Positions 21,094 through 30,530 of a stretch of 59,156 nt of DNA are shown here, piece by piece (positions within the stretch are counted from its first letter, which is position 1; the number at the start of each line of letters is the position of its first letter). A program made the position numbers and the translations under genes. Source of the stretch: Rathayibacter rhapontici. Its GTDB lineage: Bacteria; Actinomycetota; Actinomycetes; Actinomycetales; Microbacteriaceae. The notes beneath the pieces were generated by a model. That model was not told the DNA's origin. It made no database searches and saw nothing but the letters and a program-made list of their open reading frames with translations. Where the stretch lies: positions 1 through 59,156 of the forward strand of contig NZ_MUKN01000019.1 of NCBI RefSeq assembly GCF_001995175.1, in the 5' to 3' direction.

Positions 21094-21392
21094 CGAGCCG
21101 CTGGTCGGGCGCCCTCCTCGCGTACACGATCGTCCTCTGGCTCGCCGTCCTCGGCTCTCTCGTCGTCATGGTGTCGCTCCCCGACAGCTGGAGCTACGAC
21201 CCGGAGAACGTTCCTCCGCTCGCGATCCTGCAGACCGCGCTCTGGACTCTGAGCCCGTCCCTCGTCACCGCCGCTCTGACCCTCACCGTGACCACGATCG
21301 CCCTCGCGATCGCCCGCACGCGGCCCTCGGTCCCGCCGCCCGCCGACCCCGTCGACCCTTGGTCCGAGGACGCCGTCCTGCTCACCCGCTGA
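21090..21392 (+). CDS. Hypothetical small membrane protein
   Basis: 100 residues, GTG start overlapping the previous stop. It has two clear hydrophobic helices (ALLAYTIVLWLAVLGSLVVMVS and SLVTAALTLTVTTIALAIAR) separated by a short outside loop (LPDSWSYDPENVPPLAILQ), then a Pro-rich tail. Probably a partner of the preceding membrane protein. Twelve nt after its stop the first copy of a 66-nt palindrome begins. Confidence 0.6.
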   Translation: MTSRWSGALLAYTIVLWLAVLGSLVVMVSLPDSWSYDPENVPPLAILQTALWTLSPSLVTAALTLTVTTIALAIARTRPSVPPPADPVDPWSEDAVLLTR

Positions 21393-21404
21393 CACCGCGC
21401 GACC

Positions 21405-21470
21405 GAGGGAACCCCGACCCGTCGAGGGAGCCCGCAGCAGCGGGACGTCTCGACGGTCCGGGGTTCCCTC
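21405..21470. repeat. 66-nt palindromic element, copy 1 (bidirectional terminator)
   Basis: Outer arms GAGGGAACCCCG (21405-21416) and CGGGGTTCCCTC (21459-21470) are perfectly complementary. Inner arms CCGTCGAG and CTCGACGG pair as well, and an inner hairpin has CCCGC-AGCA-GCGGG. It lies between convergent genes. A second copy at 30531-30596 differs at only 8 of 66 positions, so this is a dispersed repeat and not an ordinary terminator. Confidence 0.75.
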
Positions 21471-21485
21471 GGTGGCAGCGCGCCC

Positions 21486-23051
21486 CTACTTCCCCAGCGC
21501 CGAGAACCGGAACAGGTACGTCGCGTCGAGCGTGTCCTCCAGACCCGTCACTCCCGACGCCGCCACGACCGTCTCGCGGCCCTGCAGCAGCGGGACGATC
21601 GGCGCGTCGGCGGCCGTCACGCGCTGCAGCTCCTGGATCGCGGCCGTGCGCGCCCCGAGGTCCGTGGCCGTCGCCTCCGTGTCGATCAGTGCGTCGACCT
21701 CGGCGCTCGCGTAGCCGTTCGCGACCGAGGAGCCGGTCGACGAGTACGCCGCGCGGAGGAAGTTGTCGGGGTCCGGGTAGTCCGGGAAGAAGCCGAGCTG
21801 GTACGCGGGGTAGCCCGACTCGGGCACCAGCTCGGTGACGTAGCTGGTCCACTCCGTCGACTGCAGGTCGACCGTGAACAGCCCCGACTCCTCGAGCTGC
21901 GACTTCACCAGCGCGTACTCCTGGGCCGAGTCGGGCCCGTAGTGGTCGCTCGTGTACTGGATCGGCAGTGCGACGGGCACCGGCACCCCGGCGGCGGCGA
22001 GCAGAGCGGCGGCCGCGTCCGGGTCGGGAGCCGCTCCGTAGGCGTCGGCGAACGCCTCCGTCGCGCCGGTCTGCCCGTCGAGCACGACCGAGTAGGCGGG
22101 AGCGTACGTGCCGCGGTGGACCTGCTCCGCTAGCTCCTCGCGGTCGACGAGCGACGCGACGGCCTGCCGGATCGCGAGCTTCTGCTCCGGGGTGCCGCCC
22201 GGCTGCGTGTTCACGTTGAAGGTGAGGAAGCGCACCGAGCCGCCCGGGCCGTCGACGACTTGAAGAGCGGAGTCGTCGCGCAGGTCCTCGACATCGGTCG
22301 CAGTGAGCGAGCGGTAGGCCACGTCGACCCCGCCGTTCTCGACGTCCAGGCGCAGGTTCGTCGACGAGGTGTACGACTTCAGCACGACCTGCGCGGTCAC
22401 GGGAGCGTCACCCGAGTAGGCGTCGTTCGCCGCGAGCAGCAGCAGTCCGCCGTCCTCGTAGCTCTCGACCGCGTAGGGGCCCGAGCCGATCACGTCGGCG
22501 TCCTCCAGCAACTCGTCGGCCGGGTACACCTCCTCGTCCACGATCGGACCGGCCATGCTCGAGAGCACGTACGGCCAGGTCTGGTCGTCCGGCACCGCGA
22601 GCGTGAAGACCACGTCCTCGCCGTCCTGCGCCACCGACTCCATGTTCGCGAGCAGTGGCGACGGGCCGTTGTCGGCCGCGATGTCGACCACGCGCTGGAA
22701 CGAGAAGACGACGTCCGACGCGGTCAGCTCGTCGCCGTTCGAGAACGTCAGCCCGGGAGCGATCGAGCAGCGGTACGTCGTCGGGTCGTCGAACCCGCAC
22801 TCCTCCGCAGCCTCGGGCACGGGCGTGGTGTCGCCGTCCTCGTAGCTCAGCAGGTGCTGGTAGATCTGGTTCTGCGGAGTGAAACTGCCGCGGTCCCAGG
22901 CGCCGGCCGGGTCGAGCGAGACGATCGAGTCGGTCGTGCCGATCACGAGACGGTCGGAGGAGCCGCCGCCGTCGCTCGCGCCGGTGCAGGCGGCGAGGAG
23001 GGCGGTCGCGCCGAGCAGGGCGAGTGCGCCGAGTGCGCGGGAGGAGTGCAT
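21486..23051 (-). CDS. Family 5 (peptide/nickel-type) ABC substrate-binding lipoprotein
   Basis: 521 residues with a lipoprotein signal, lipobox LAAC at about residues 19-22. The SBP family 5 hallmarks are present: DSIVSLDPAGAWDRGSFTPQNQIYQHLL, an ITPGL-like IAPGLTFSNGDELTASDVVFSFQRV, and FLTFNVNTQPGG. It could carry oligopeptides or amino-acid derivatives to the membrane. No permease or ATPase genes adjoin, so it must use proteins encoded elsewhere or be an orphan. It follows two FAD amine oxidase genes in the same direction, which points to an amino-acid derivative as ligand. The stop is 15 nt from the palindromic repeat. Confidence 0.85.
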   Translation of the reverse strand: MHSSRALGALALLGATALLAACTGASDGGGSSDRLVIGTTDSIVSLDPAGAWDRGSFTPQNQIYQHLLSYEDGDTTPVPEAAEECGFDDPTTYRCSIAPGLTFSNGDELTASDVVFSFQRVVDIAADNGPSPLLANMESVAQDGEDVVFTLAVPDDQTWPYVLSSMAGPIVDEEVYPADELLEDADVIGSGPYAVESYEDGGLLLLAANDAYSGDAPVTAQVVLKSYTSSTNLRLDVENGGVDVAYRSLTATDVEDLRDDSALQVVDGPGGSVRFLTFNVNTQPGGTPEQKLAIRQAVASLVDREELAEQVHRGTYAPAYSVVLDGQTGATEAFADAYGAAPDPDAAAALLAAAGVPVPVALPIQYTSDHYGPDSAQEYALVKSQLEESGLFTVDLQSTEWTSYVTELVPESGYPAYQLGFFPDYPDPDNFLRAAYSSTGSSVANGYASAEVDALIDTEATATDLGARTAAIQELQRVTAADAPIVPLLQGRETVVAASGVTGLEDTLDATYLFRFSALGK

Positions 23052-23088
23052 GCTGCTGCTTTCGTCGGAGGGAAGGGGAGGGGCGGAC

Positions 23089-24180
23089 TCAGCCGAGCCG
23101 GAAGCGGGCCAGCGGCTCGCCCCCGTCGACCAGTTCGGCGAGCAGGTCGCCGAGGACCGGCCCGAACTTGAAGCCGTGGCCCGAGAAGCCGGTGGCGAGC
23201 GCCACCCGCCCGACCCGGTCGATCACGAAGTCCTCGGTGGGGGTGGTGTCGTAGAGGCAGCTGATCGCCTCGGCGCTCGCCGCGTCGACGCCGGGCAGCC
23301 ACTCCTCGAGGTAGGCGACGAGGCGCGCGTGCCGCTCGGGCTCGGGGCGGAAGTCGCGGTGGTTGGGGTCGACGACGCGTCCGGTGCCGTGCTCGCCGAC
23401 CTTCACGCCGACTCCGGGGGTCGCGAGTCCGTAGATCACGGGCCGGTCGCCGCGGTGGTGCACGAAGCTCGGCCACGCGTCCAGCGGTAGCTCCGTCGTG
23501 ACGTGCACGGGCTGCTCCTGGGTCACGCGCAGCGGAGGAAGGTGCCGGCCCGCCGCCTCGACCAGTCCGCCCACGAGTGCCGGGGTCCACGATCCGCCGG
23601 CCACGACGACGGCGTCGGCGGTGAGCGGGCCCTCGTCGGTGACGACCCGCACGCCTCCGTCGCGCTCCTCGATGCTCTGCACGCCCGCGCGCTCGCGGAC
23701 GATCGCTCCGTGCGCCTCGGCCGATGCCAGCAGCGCCTCGATCGCGGCGGCCGCGTCGAGCCGCCCGCCCTCGGGGTGCAGCAGCACGTCGGTCTCGAAG
23801 CGGAGCCCCGGCCAGCGGAGCGAGGCCTCGGCGGCGTCGAGGCGCTCCACGGCGATGTCGTCGCGCGCGAAGGCGTCCTCGATCCCGCGCAGGGCGTCGG
23901 CGTCGCCGTGGTCGATCGCTCCCGTCGCGGTGAAGAGGCTCCGCCCGCTCTCTCGCTCGAGGCGGGCCCATTCGCGGGCGGCTCGGCCGGTGAGGGCGCG
24001 GTAGTCGTCCTGCGGGTAGCCGCGGCGGAAGATGCGCGTCTCGCCGTGGGAGGAGCCGCGGTCGTGGCCGCGCTCGAAGCGCTCGAACACGATCACGCGG
24101 TCGCCGCGCTCGGCGAGGGAGCGCGCGGCCGCGGCTCCGACCAGCCCGGCGCCCACGACGACGACGTCGCGGCCGCTCAT
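23089..24180 (-). CDS. Sarcosine/N-methyl amino acid oxidase (MSOX/MTOX family)
   Basis: 363 residues. N-terminal FAD-binding Rossmann fold: VVVVGAGLVGAAAARSLAERGDRVIVFERF. The family signatures RGSSHGETRIFRRGYPQDDY and C-terminal ISCLYDTTPTEDFVIDR are present. The Cys in the latter (about residue 304) matches the covalent FAD attachment Cys of monomeric sarcosine oxidase. FSGHGFKFGPVLGDLLAEL is the usual C-terminus. It would oxidise a secondary amine such as sarcosine, N-methyl-tryptophan or pipecolate, with hydrogen peroxide formed. The start overlaps the upstream stop by ATGA; part of a unit with a second FAD oxidase and a binding protein. Confidence 0.85.
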   Translation of the reverse strand: MSGRDVVVVGAGLVGAAAARSLAERGDRVIVFERFERGHDRGSSHGETRIFRRGYPQDDYRALTGRAAREWARLERESGRSLFTATGAIDHGDADALRGIEDAFARDDIAVERLDAAEASLRWPGLRFETDVLLHPEGGRLDAAAAIEALLASAEAHGAIVRERAGVQSIEERDGGVRVVTDEGPLTADAVVVAGGSWTPALVGGLVEAAGRHLPPLRVTQEQPVHVTTELPLDAWPSFVHHRGDRPVIYGLATPGVGVKVGEHGTGRVVDPNHRDFRPEPERHARLVAYLEEWLPGVDAASAEAISCLYDTTPTEDFVIDRVGRVALATGFSGHGFKFGPVLGDLLAELVDGGEPLARFRLG

Positions 24181-25394
24181 CGCGCCGCCTCCGCATCGAC
24201 CTCGCGCCGCGGCGGCATCGCGGCGAGCACGGCGGCCTCGTCGGCGAAGGGCTGCGGAGCGAAGCGGCCGGGCGCGTACCGGCTCGCGTCGCCGAGGCTG
24301 CTGCGGCCCTCGAGCACGAGCTCGGCGACGAGACGGCCGAGGCCGGGCCCGTGCGTCACTCCGCTCTCGTTGTCGCCCGCGGCGACGAACAGCCCGGGCA
24401 GCTCGGGGATCGGGCCGGCGAGGAAGCGCCGATCGGCGGTGTAGGAGACGACGCCCTGGGTCCATTCGGTGTCTCGCACCGCGTCGGCGGAGGAGGGGAG
24501 CAGGCGGGCGAGGATCGGCGCGAGGTGCGCGTCCATCCGCTCGATCAGGTCGGTGCGCTGCGGGCGGCGGTCGGCCGCGGCCTCGCCGAGCGCCTCGTAG
24601 CCGACGCCGTTGCCGTAAGTGAGGCCGCCGAGGTGCTCGCGCACCCACAGGCCGTCGAGCTCGGGCAGCATCAGCGTGGGCAGCGGAGGGAGTCCGAAGG
24701 GCCGCGTCGTCAGCCGGCTCGCGACGACCCGGGCCAGCGGCAGCCGTCGGCCGAGCGGGGCGAGCAGCGCGTTCGTCCACGACCCCGCGGCGAGCACGAC
24801 CGCGTCGGCGACGAGGACCCGACCGTCGGCCGTGCGCACCCCGCTCGCGCGCCCGTCCGCCGCGACGACCTCGGCGACGGCGGTGTGCTCGATCACCTCG
24901 ACCCCCGCGGCGCGGGCGGCGGCGACGAGCGCGAGTCCCGCATCCGGAGCGCTGATCTGGATGCCGCCGGGGTGCACGAAGCCGCCCGAGACGGCCGCCG
25001 GGTCGAGCCCGGGCACGAGCTCGGCTGCCTCGTCGGGCGAGAGCGACCGGGCTCCCTCGGGGCGCAGCGGATGCGCGGCGAGGGGTCCGAGGTGGTCGCG
25101 GACCCCCTCCTCCGTCACGGCGAGCCAGGCGCTGCCGGTCTCGCGCAGGTGGATCGGCCCGGCGAGCCCGCGGTAGAAGTCGATGCCGTACTGCTCGAGG
25201 TCGCGCTCGGACTCGTTCCAGTACCAGGCGTAGCCCGCGGCCCAGAGGCCGACGAAGCCGGCCCCCGCGGCGGTGGTGCCGTGCGCCGCGGCTCCGGAGT
25301 CGACCAGCACGACCCGCGCTCCCGCTCGCGCGAGGTGCAGCGCGGTGGCGGTCCCGAACAGACCGGCCCCGACGACGACGCAATCCCTACTCAT
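24177..25394 (-). CDS. FAD-dependent oxidoreductase, DAO family
   Basis: 405 residues with GxGxxG dinucleotide motif VVVGAGLFGTATALHLARAGARVVLVD and a second FAD-contact motif GTTAAGAGFVGLWAAGYAWYWNESE. AAGDNESGVTHGPGLGRLVAELVLEG is the C-terminal FAD contact. It belongs to the D-amino acid/glycine oxidase group; the substrate cannot be told. First gene of the operon, translated from the ATG at 25394. It lies back to back with no gene between it and the rpmJ region. Co-expression with the MSOX-like gene suggests a stepwise breakdown of a methylated or cyclic amino acid. Confidence 0.8.
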   Translation of the reverse strand: MSRDCVVVGAGLFGTATALHLARAGARVVLVDSGAAAHGTTAAGAGFVGLWAAGYAWYWNESERDLEQYGIDFYRGLAGPIHLRETGSAWLAVTEEGVRDHLGPLAAHPLRPEGARSLSPDEAAELVPGLDPAAVSGGFVHPGGIQISAPDAGLALVAAARAAGVEVIEHTAVAEVVAADGRASGVRTADGRVLVADAVVLAAGSWTNALLAPLGRRLPLARVVASRLTTRPFGLPPLPTLMLPELDGLWVREHLGGLTYGNGVGYEALGEAAADRRPQRTDLIERMDAHLAPILARLLPSSADAVRDTEWTQGVVSYTADRRFLAGPIPELPGLFVAAGDNESGVTHGPGLGRLVAELVLEGRSSLGDASRYAPGRFAPQPFADEAAVLAAMPPRREVDAEAAR

Positions 25395-25449
25395 GCTAGG
25401 TAGTGAAGCAGCCCGCCCGGCCGGGGTCGAATCGATGTGACTCCCGGTG

Positions 25450-25572
25450 TCAGCCCTGCCGCGCCTTCAGCCGCGGGTTCTGCTTGTTGATCACGAACAC
25501 CCGGCCGCGGCGCCGCACGATCTGCGAGCCGGGCTGGTCCTTGAGGTTCTTGAGCGAATTGCGGACCTTCAT
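25450..25572 (-). CDS. rpmJ: Ribosomal protein bL36, zinc-free C-minus form
   Basis: 40 residues, [20 protein letters not shown] then [20 protein letters not shown]. The Cys and His residues that bind zinc in the normal L36 are absent, and the [19 protein letters not shown] pattern marks the type B paralogue. It replaces zinc-bound L36 in 50S ribosomes when zinc is scarce, freeing zinc. A palindrome of Zur type lies 24 nt before the ATG, in line with zinc control. The divergent gene encodes a CobW-like protein of the zinc-homeostasis family. Confidence 0.93.
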   Translation of the reverse strand: MKVRNSLKNLKDQPGSQIVRRRGRVFVINKQNPRLKARQG

Positions 25573-25595
25573 GCGTTCCTCCGTGCTATCGATGT

Positions 25596-25616
25596 TAATG
25601 AGAACAGTTCTCGATA
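25596..25616. promoter_or_regulatory. Zur-like box shared by rpmJ and CobW-like gene
   Basis: The core GAGAACAGTTCTC (25600-25612) is a perfect palindrome with a single-base centre, within a TAATGA...TA frame. It matches 15 of 21 positions of the actinobacterial Zur site as I recall it (TAATGAAAAC... with dyad). It sits between divergent starts at 25572 and 25662. Zinc-bound Zur would repress both genes. No Zur gene lies in the window. Confidence 0.7.
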
Positions 25617-25661
25617 GTAGGGTATGCCCGTCCGGTGCCGACCGGGCCAGGAGGAGGACCC

Positions 25662-26630
25662 ATGCCAGCCGAGCGCTCCGTCGTCTCGATCGTCAGCGAC
25701 GGCGACCCGGAGCGGCGCCGCCGCATCGCCGCGCTGCTCGCCCTGCGTCTCGAGGGCCACGTCGTCGAGAACGACCGTCAGCTCGAGCCCGTGGAGGCGG
25801 CCGCGTTCGTGCACTTCTGCGGACCGGGCACCACCTCCGATCACGCACCGCTCGATCAGCTCGCCGCCCTCCTCGAGGACGGCTGCGCGCCGCTCTGCCT
25901 CGGGCACGTGGTGACGGTGGTCGAGCCGGCCGCCCTCTGGTCCGCGGTGCGGACCGCGGACGACTTCTCGGGTCCCGAGCCCGGCGTGACCGCCGTCGAG
26001 CGGCTCGTCGAGCAGCTCGAGTGGAGCACGCTCGTCGTCGTCGCGGGTCCGGCGGAGGGGCAGCGGGCGGCCCACGAGGCCGGTCTCGCCCTGATCGCCC
26101 TCCTCGCCCCCTCCGCGTCGGCCGTCTCGCTCGCCGCGCTCACCGCCGGCCGCGTCGTGCCGCCTCCGGTGCCGGTCGAGGCGCTCCGGCGCGTGCGGCG
26201 CGCGCCCGGCTGGATCGGCGAGCTCGGCGGGCACCGGGCACTGCGCCTCTCGTCGGAGGTGCCGCTCGGCACCGTCGTCTTCCGCGATCCGCGGCCGTTC
26301 CACCCGGGCCGCCTCGGCGCACTCGTCGAGCAGTTCCCGCAGCGGGTCGGCGACGTCGTGCGCTCGCGCGGCTTCGTCACCCTCGCCACCCGCGCCGAGC
26401 GCGCCCTGTCGTGGTCGAGCGTGGGGGAGGTCCTCGGCCTCTCGCCCACCCCCGCCGACCTCGACCTCTCGGAGGTCGTCACCGGGCAGGAGCTGGTGCT
26501 CTACGGCCTCTCGCTCGAGGCGCGGCGGGTCACGTCGGCGCTCGCGGAGTGCCTGCTGACCCCGTCGGAGCTGCTGGCGGGGCCGCGGGCGTGGGCCCGC
26601 TACTCCGACCCGTTCCCGACGGGGGACTGA
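25662..26630 (+). CDS. Degenerate CobW/COG0523-like protein without P-loop
   Basis: 322 residues; the ATG at 25662 has a GGAGGA site 7 nt upstream. The C-terminal third carries the CobW C-terminal domain signature ([34 protein letters not shown]). The N-terminal part has the length and secondary-structure order of a G3E GTPase, but the usual GxxxxGKTT Walker A is replaced by [20 protein letters not shown]. The metal-binding CxCC is absent; only one Cys (FVHFCGPG) lies near that position. It is therefore unlikely to hydrolyse GTP in the standard way. The shared Zur-like site suggests a role in zinc supply, perhaps as scaffold or metal buffer. It may be a pseudo-enzyme that still binds partners. 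Confidence 0.7.
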   Translation: MPAERSVVSIVSDGDPERRRRIAALLALRLEGHVVENDRQLEPVEAAAFVHFCGPGTTSDHAPLDQLAALLEDGCAPLCLGHVVTVVEPAALWSAVRTADDFSGPEPGVTAVERLVEQLEWSTLVVVAGPAEGQRAAHEAGLALIALLAPSASAVSLAALTAGRVVPPPVPVEALRRVRRAPGWIGELGGHRALRLSSEVPLGTVVFRDPRPFHPGRLGALVEQFPQRVGDVVRSRGFVTLATRAERALSWSSVGEVLGLSPTPADLDLSEVVTGQELVLYGLSLEARRVTSALAECLLTPSELLAGPRAWARYSDPFPTGD

Positions 26631-26686
26631 TCGCTGCGTCTGGGTAGAGTCGAGCGCGCATCCGCTGTTCGAGGAAGGGGCCGCTC

Positions 26687-27367
26687 ATGACCGACCTCGT
26701 GGTCGCCGACCTCGCCGCTGTCGTGTACTCGTCGGGCAAGGTCTTCGACGGCCTGTCCACCGGACGTCTCGACACCGAGAACTTCCTGCGGTCGGGCGAT
26801 CTGACGGGCGTCACCTCGCGCTCGGACCTCGCGCTGCTGGAGGATCTCCGCGACGCGTCGCAGTTCATCATCGACACCCGCGACCGATCGATCGATGCCG
26901 CGTACGTCCGCGACGTGAACGCGCAGCTCACCCGCAGCGCCGCGCTGCATCCCGGGCGGTTCCGCCGCGACGACGACAGGATCGGTGTCAGCACGCCGTT
27001 CGGCCGGCACGAGCCCGCGGCCCCCGACCTCGTCGGAGTGCAGCGGATCGTCGATCGGGCCCTGGCGGAGGCCGACACGTCCGAGCAGGCGCTGGACCTG
27101 TTCGTGCACCTGGCGAAGGCTCAGCCGTTCATGGACGGGAACAAGAGGACCGCGATCCTCGTGGCCAACGCTCTGGTGATCCGCGAGCAACCGCCCCGCA
27201 CGCTCACGGTTCCCGTGGACGAGCAGGACCCGACGGCGGCGCGGCGCTTCACCGAGCTGCTCGCGCGGGCCTACGTCTTCGACGAGCACGACGGCATCAA
27301 GCACCTGCTTCGCGAGCAGGGCTTCGCGCCCGTCGCCCTACACGGGTCGAACCGCTCCTCGTCCTGA
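26687..27367 (+). CDS. Fic/Doc-fold protein with Gln replacing catalytic His
   Basis: 226 residues. The Fic core sits at residues 140-157 and reads VHLAKAQPFMDGNKRTAI. The canonical HPFxDGNxR motif has His at the first position; here Gln146 stands there. The rest (PF-x-D-G-N-K-R-T) is intact, as in Doc-like kinases. No clear inhibitory (S/T)xxxE(G/N) helix is seen, and no small antitoxin gene precedes it. The N-terminal 90 residues are helical. It may be a variant with altered activity, or inactive. A GAGGAAGG ribosome site precedes the ATG. Confidence 0.8.
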   Translation: MTDLVVADLAAVVYSSGKVFDGLSTGRLDTENFLRSGDLTGVTSRSDLALLEDLRDASQFIIDTRDRSIDAAYVRDVNAQLTRSAALHPGRFRRDDDRIGVSTPFGRHEPAAPDLVGVQRIVDRALAEADTSEQALDLFVHLAKAQPFMDGNKRTAILVANALVIREQPPRTLTVPVDEQDPTAARRFTELLARAYVFDEHDGIKHLLREQGFAPVALHGSNRSSS

Positions 27368-27374
27368 CGGGCCG

Positions 27375-27947
27375 CTAGGCCGGCCGCACCAGGAAGTCGA
27401 CCAGACGCCGCACCGACGCCGGCACGCTCTGCCGTCGGCCGACCGTCGGCAGGATGATCGCCCCGAGGATCGCGTAGCCGATCTCGTCGACCGGGGTGTC
27501 CTCGGGCAGCTGACCGGCGCGCACCGCGCTCGCGAACCGCTCCGCCAGCGTCTGGTCGACCCCGAACGCGTCGATGAGCCGCTCGCCGACCGCGGCGTCC
27601 TCGGACCCTGCCGCGACGAGCGAGCGGATGAGGGTCGTGCCCTGCTCGGTCGCGGCGAGCTCCAGGATCGGCGTGAGCCAGTCCTCCAGATCGCGCCGCA
27701 GGTCGCCGGTGTCGGCGATCTCGATCTCGATCGCGACGAGGCGGCCGTCGATCATGCAATCGGCGATCAGCGCCCCGCGCGAGGGCCACCAGCGGTAGAC
27801 GGTCTGCTTCGAGACGCCCGCCTCCTTGGCGATGCCCTCCATCGTGAGGTGGTCCCAGCCCTGCTGGGCGAAGAGCCGCGCCGTCGCCTCGAGGACCGAT
27901 TCGCGCGCCGCGACGCTGCGGACCGGGCCGCTCCGATGCTCCGTCAT
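27375..27947 (-). CDS. TetR family regulator of the divergent MMPL transporter
   Basis: 190 residues with a TetR helix-turn-helix (ESVLEATARLFAQQGWDHLTMEGIAKEAGVSKQTVYRWWPSRGALI) and a C-terminal domain of the TetR_C type found in SCO-like regulators (LIRSLVAAGSEDAAVGERLI). It is divergent from the MMPL transporter, with a dyad between the two starts. Expected to repress the transporter. Confidence 0.88.
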   Translation of the reverse strand: MTEHRSGPVRSVAARESVLEATARLFAQQGWDHLTMEGIAKEAGVSKQTVYRWWPSRGALIADCMIDGRLVAIEIEIADTGDLRRDLEDWLTPILELAATEQGTTLIRSLVAAGSEDAAVGERLIDAFGVDQTLAERFASAVRAGQLPEDTPVDEIGYAILGAIILPTVGRRQSVPASVRRLVDFLVRPA

Positions 27948-27973
27948 GCTCTCAGGCTACTCCCACTGCCTAG

Positions 27974-27987
27974 ACGAGACGTCCCGT
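27974..27987. promoter_or_regulatory. Dyad between TetR and MMPL genes
   Basis: ACGAGACGTCCCGT matches its reverse complement at 12 of 14 positions, with GACGTC at the centre. It lies 27 nt from the TetR start and 46 nt from the transporter start, the usual place for a shared TetR operator. Confidence 0.45.
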
Positions 27988-28032
27988 ATGATCTAGCGCG
28001 TCCCCCCTTCCCCCGTGCGTCAGGAGACCCCC

Positions 28033-30528
28033 GTGGCCACCCTGCTCTTCCGTCTCGGCTCGTTCGCCGCTCGTCGCGCGTGGGCGGTGATCGTCGCCTG
28101 GGTCGTGATCCTCGGAGTCTCGGTGGGCGCGTTCCTCGCGGCCGGCGGCACGCTGACCAACAGCTTCGACATCCCGGGCACGGCCTCGGGCGCGGTCACC
28201 GATCAGCTCGCCGAGAAGCTGCCCGACACGGCGGGCGGCACCGGCACGGTCGTCTACCGCACCGACGACGGCTCGGCCCTGACCGCCGAGCAGGAGTCCG
28301 CGATCTCGGCGCTCGCCGCCTCCGCCGCCGACCTCGACGGGGTGGCCGCGGTCGTCGATCCGTTCCAGGCGCGGCAGTCGCAGCTCGACGGAGCCGCGCA
28401 GCTGGCCGACGGCCGCGCGCAGCTCGAGGCGGGGGAGGAGCAGCTGGAGGCCGGGCAGGCGCAGCTCGACGCGGGACGCGCGCAGCTCGACGCCGCGCAG
28501 CAGCAGCTCACCGCCGCCCGCGAGCAGGCCGCGGCGGCCGGTGCGCCGGCGCAGCAGCTCGCGGCGATCGACGCGCAGCAGGCTGCGGCGATCGACCCGC
28601 AGAAGGCGCTCCTCGACGAGCAGCAGGCCGCCCTCGACGCCTCCCGCCAGGAGCTCGAGGCCGGGGCCGAGCCCCTCGACCTCGGCGAGGAGCTGCTCGG
28701 CTACGCCGACGGCATCGGCGTGGTCTCCGACGACGGCTCCACCGCGATCGTGAACATCTCGTTCACCGACCCGCGCCTCGAGCTGTCCGAGGAGGTCAAG
28801 CAGGGCGTCGTCGACCACTTCGACGAGTCCCCGGTGACCGGCGCCGACGTCTCCTTCGCGACCGATCTGGCCCAGGGCGTCCCGAAGATCTTCGGAGTCG
28901 GCGAGGTCGTCGGCCTCGTCTTCGCGGCCGTCGTCCTCATCGTGATGCTCGGCTCCCTCGTCGCCGCGGCCCTCCCGATCGTGACCGCGCTGGTCGGAGT
29001 CGGAGTGGGCGTCACCGCCTCGCTCGCCTTCTCGGGCGTCATCGACATGGCCTCGGTCACCCCCGTCCTCGGTGTGATGCTCGGCCTCGCGGTCGGCATC
29101 GACTACTCCCTCTTCATCGTGAACCGGCACCGGAGGCAGCTGCTCGCGGGAGTCGAGGTCCGCGAGTCGATCGGACTGGCCAACGGCACCTCCGGCACCG
29201 CGGTCGTCTTCGCCGGCTCCACCGTGGTCGTCGCGCTGCTCGCGCTGAACATCACCGGCATCCCGTTCCTCGCGCTCATGGGCACCGTCGGCGCGATCTG
29301 CGTCGCGGTGGCCGTGCTCATCGCGATCACCCTCGCGCCCGCGATCCTCGGCCTCCTCGGCACGCGACTCCTGCGCCGGAAGGCCCGCGCCGCGATCGGC
29401 CGGCAGAAGGTGCTCCCGCCCGCCCGGCCCATGTCGACCGTCCGCGCCGTCGTCACGGTCGTCGGCACGATCGTCGCCCTGCTGATCATCGCGATCCCGT
29501 CGCTCTCGATGCGCCTCGGCCTGCCCGACGGCTCCAGCGAACCCGAGGGCTCGACCAGCGCGCGCTCCTTCGAGATCGTGGGCGACGAGTTCGGCGCCGG
29601 CGCCAACGGCCCGCTGCTGGTCAGCGCCTCCGTGCCGAGCGGAGTCGCCGACGACGACCTCCTGCGCACGCAGGTCGACATCGCCCGCACGATCTCGGAG
29701 CAGGACGACGTGGTCGCCGTCGCGCCCGTCGCCACGTCCGACGACGGCACGCTCCTGGCCTTCCAGGTGCTGCCCGCCGAGGGCCCCAACAGCGCCTCCA
29801 CCGAGCAGCTCGTGCAGGACCTCCGCGACCTCCCTCCGGTGGGCGACGGCATCGTGCTCGGTGTCGCCGGCCAGGCCGCGACCAACATCGACATCTCGGA
29901 GGGACTGAACGCGGTCCTGCCGACCTACCTCGCGGTCGTCGTCGGGCTCTCGCTGCTCATCATGATCATGGTGTTCCGCTCGCTGCTCGTCCCGGTCATC
30001 GCCACGGGAGGCTTCATCCTGTCGCTGTTCGCGACCTACGGCCTGATCACCGCGGTGTTCCAGTTCGGCTGGGGCGCCGACCTCATCGGCCTGCACGCCA
30101 CCGGCCCGATCCTGAGCTTCCTGCCCGTGATCCTCGTCGGCATCCTCTTCGGGCTCGCGATGGACTACCAGCTCTTCCTCGCGTCCGGGATGCGGGAGGC
30201 GTACGTGCACGGCGCGAACGCCCGCCTCGCCGTCGCGCAGGGCTTCCAGGCCGGCAAGTCCGTCGTGATCGCCGCCGCGCTGATCATGGTGGCGGTGTTC
30301 GGCGGCTTCATCTTCTCGGAGTCGACCATCATCCGCTCGATGGGATTCGGCCTCGCGTTCGGCGTGCTCCTCGACGCCTTCGTCGTCCGGATGCTGCTGA
30401 TGCCCGCCCTGATGCACCTGCTGGGCCGCTCCGCCTGGTGGCTGCCCCGCTGGCTCGACCGGCTGCTGCCCGACGTCGACATCGAGGGCGCGTCGCTCGA
30501 GCGGACGCACCCGCACCCGCACGCCTGA
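28033..30528 (+). CDS. MMPL family RND transporter
   Basis: 831 residues from a GTG at 28033 preceded by AGGAGA (28022-28027); the GTG at 28015 lacks a good site. Topology is one N-terminal helix, a first outside domain, five to six helices, a second outside domain and five to six helices. The first outside domain contains a long Gln/Ala/Leu-rich coiled-coil (residues about 110-210: repeats of QLEAG, QLDAG, QLDAA). Motifs typical of MMPL/YdfJ include [13 protein letters not shown] and [13 protein letters not shown], each with an intramembrane Asp-Tyr. It probably exports a lipid or drug using the proton gradient. Controlled by the divergent TetR. Confidence 0.9.
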   Translation: MATLLFRLGSFAARRAWAVIVAWVVILGVSVGAFLAAGGTLTNSFDIPGTASGAVTDQLAEKLPDTAGGTGTVVYRTDDGSALTAEQESAISALAASAADLDGVAAVVDPFQARQSQLDGAAQLADGRAQLEAGEEQLEAGQAQLDAGRAQLDAAQQQLTAAREQAAAAGAPAQQLAAIDAQQAAAIDPQKALLDEQQAALDASRQELEAGAEPLDLGEELLGYADGIGVVSDDGSTAIVNISFTDPRLELSEEVKQGVVDHFDESPVTGADVSFATDLAQGVPKIFGVGEVVGLVFAAVVLIVMLGSLVAAALPIVTALVGVGVGVTASLAFSGVIDMASVTPVLGVMLGLAVGIDYSLFIVNRHRRQLLAGVEVRESIGLANGTSGTAVVFAGSTVVVALLALNITGIPFLALMGTVGAICVAVAVLIAITLAPAILGLLGTRLLRRKARAAIGRQKVLPPARPMSTVRAVVTVVGTIVALLIIAIPSLSMRLGLPDGSSEPEGSTSARSFEIVGDEFGAGANGPLLVSASVPSGVADDDLLRTQVDIARTISEQDDVVAVAPVATSDDGTLLAFQVLPAEGPNSASTEQLVQDLRDLPPVGDGIVLGVAGQAATNIDISEGLNAVLPTYLAVVVGLSLLIMIMVFRSLLVPVIATGGFILSLFATYGLITAVFQFGWGADLIGLHATGPILSFLPVILVGILFGLAMDYQLFLASGMREAYVHGANARLAVAQGFQAGKSVVIAAALIMVAVFGGFIFSESTIIRSMGFGLAFGVLLDAFVVRMLLMPALMHLLGRSAWWLPRWLDRLLPDVDIEGASLERTHPHPHA

Positions 30529-30530
30529 AC

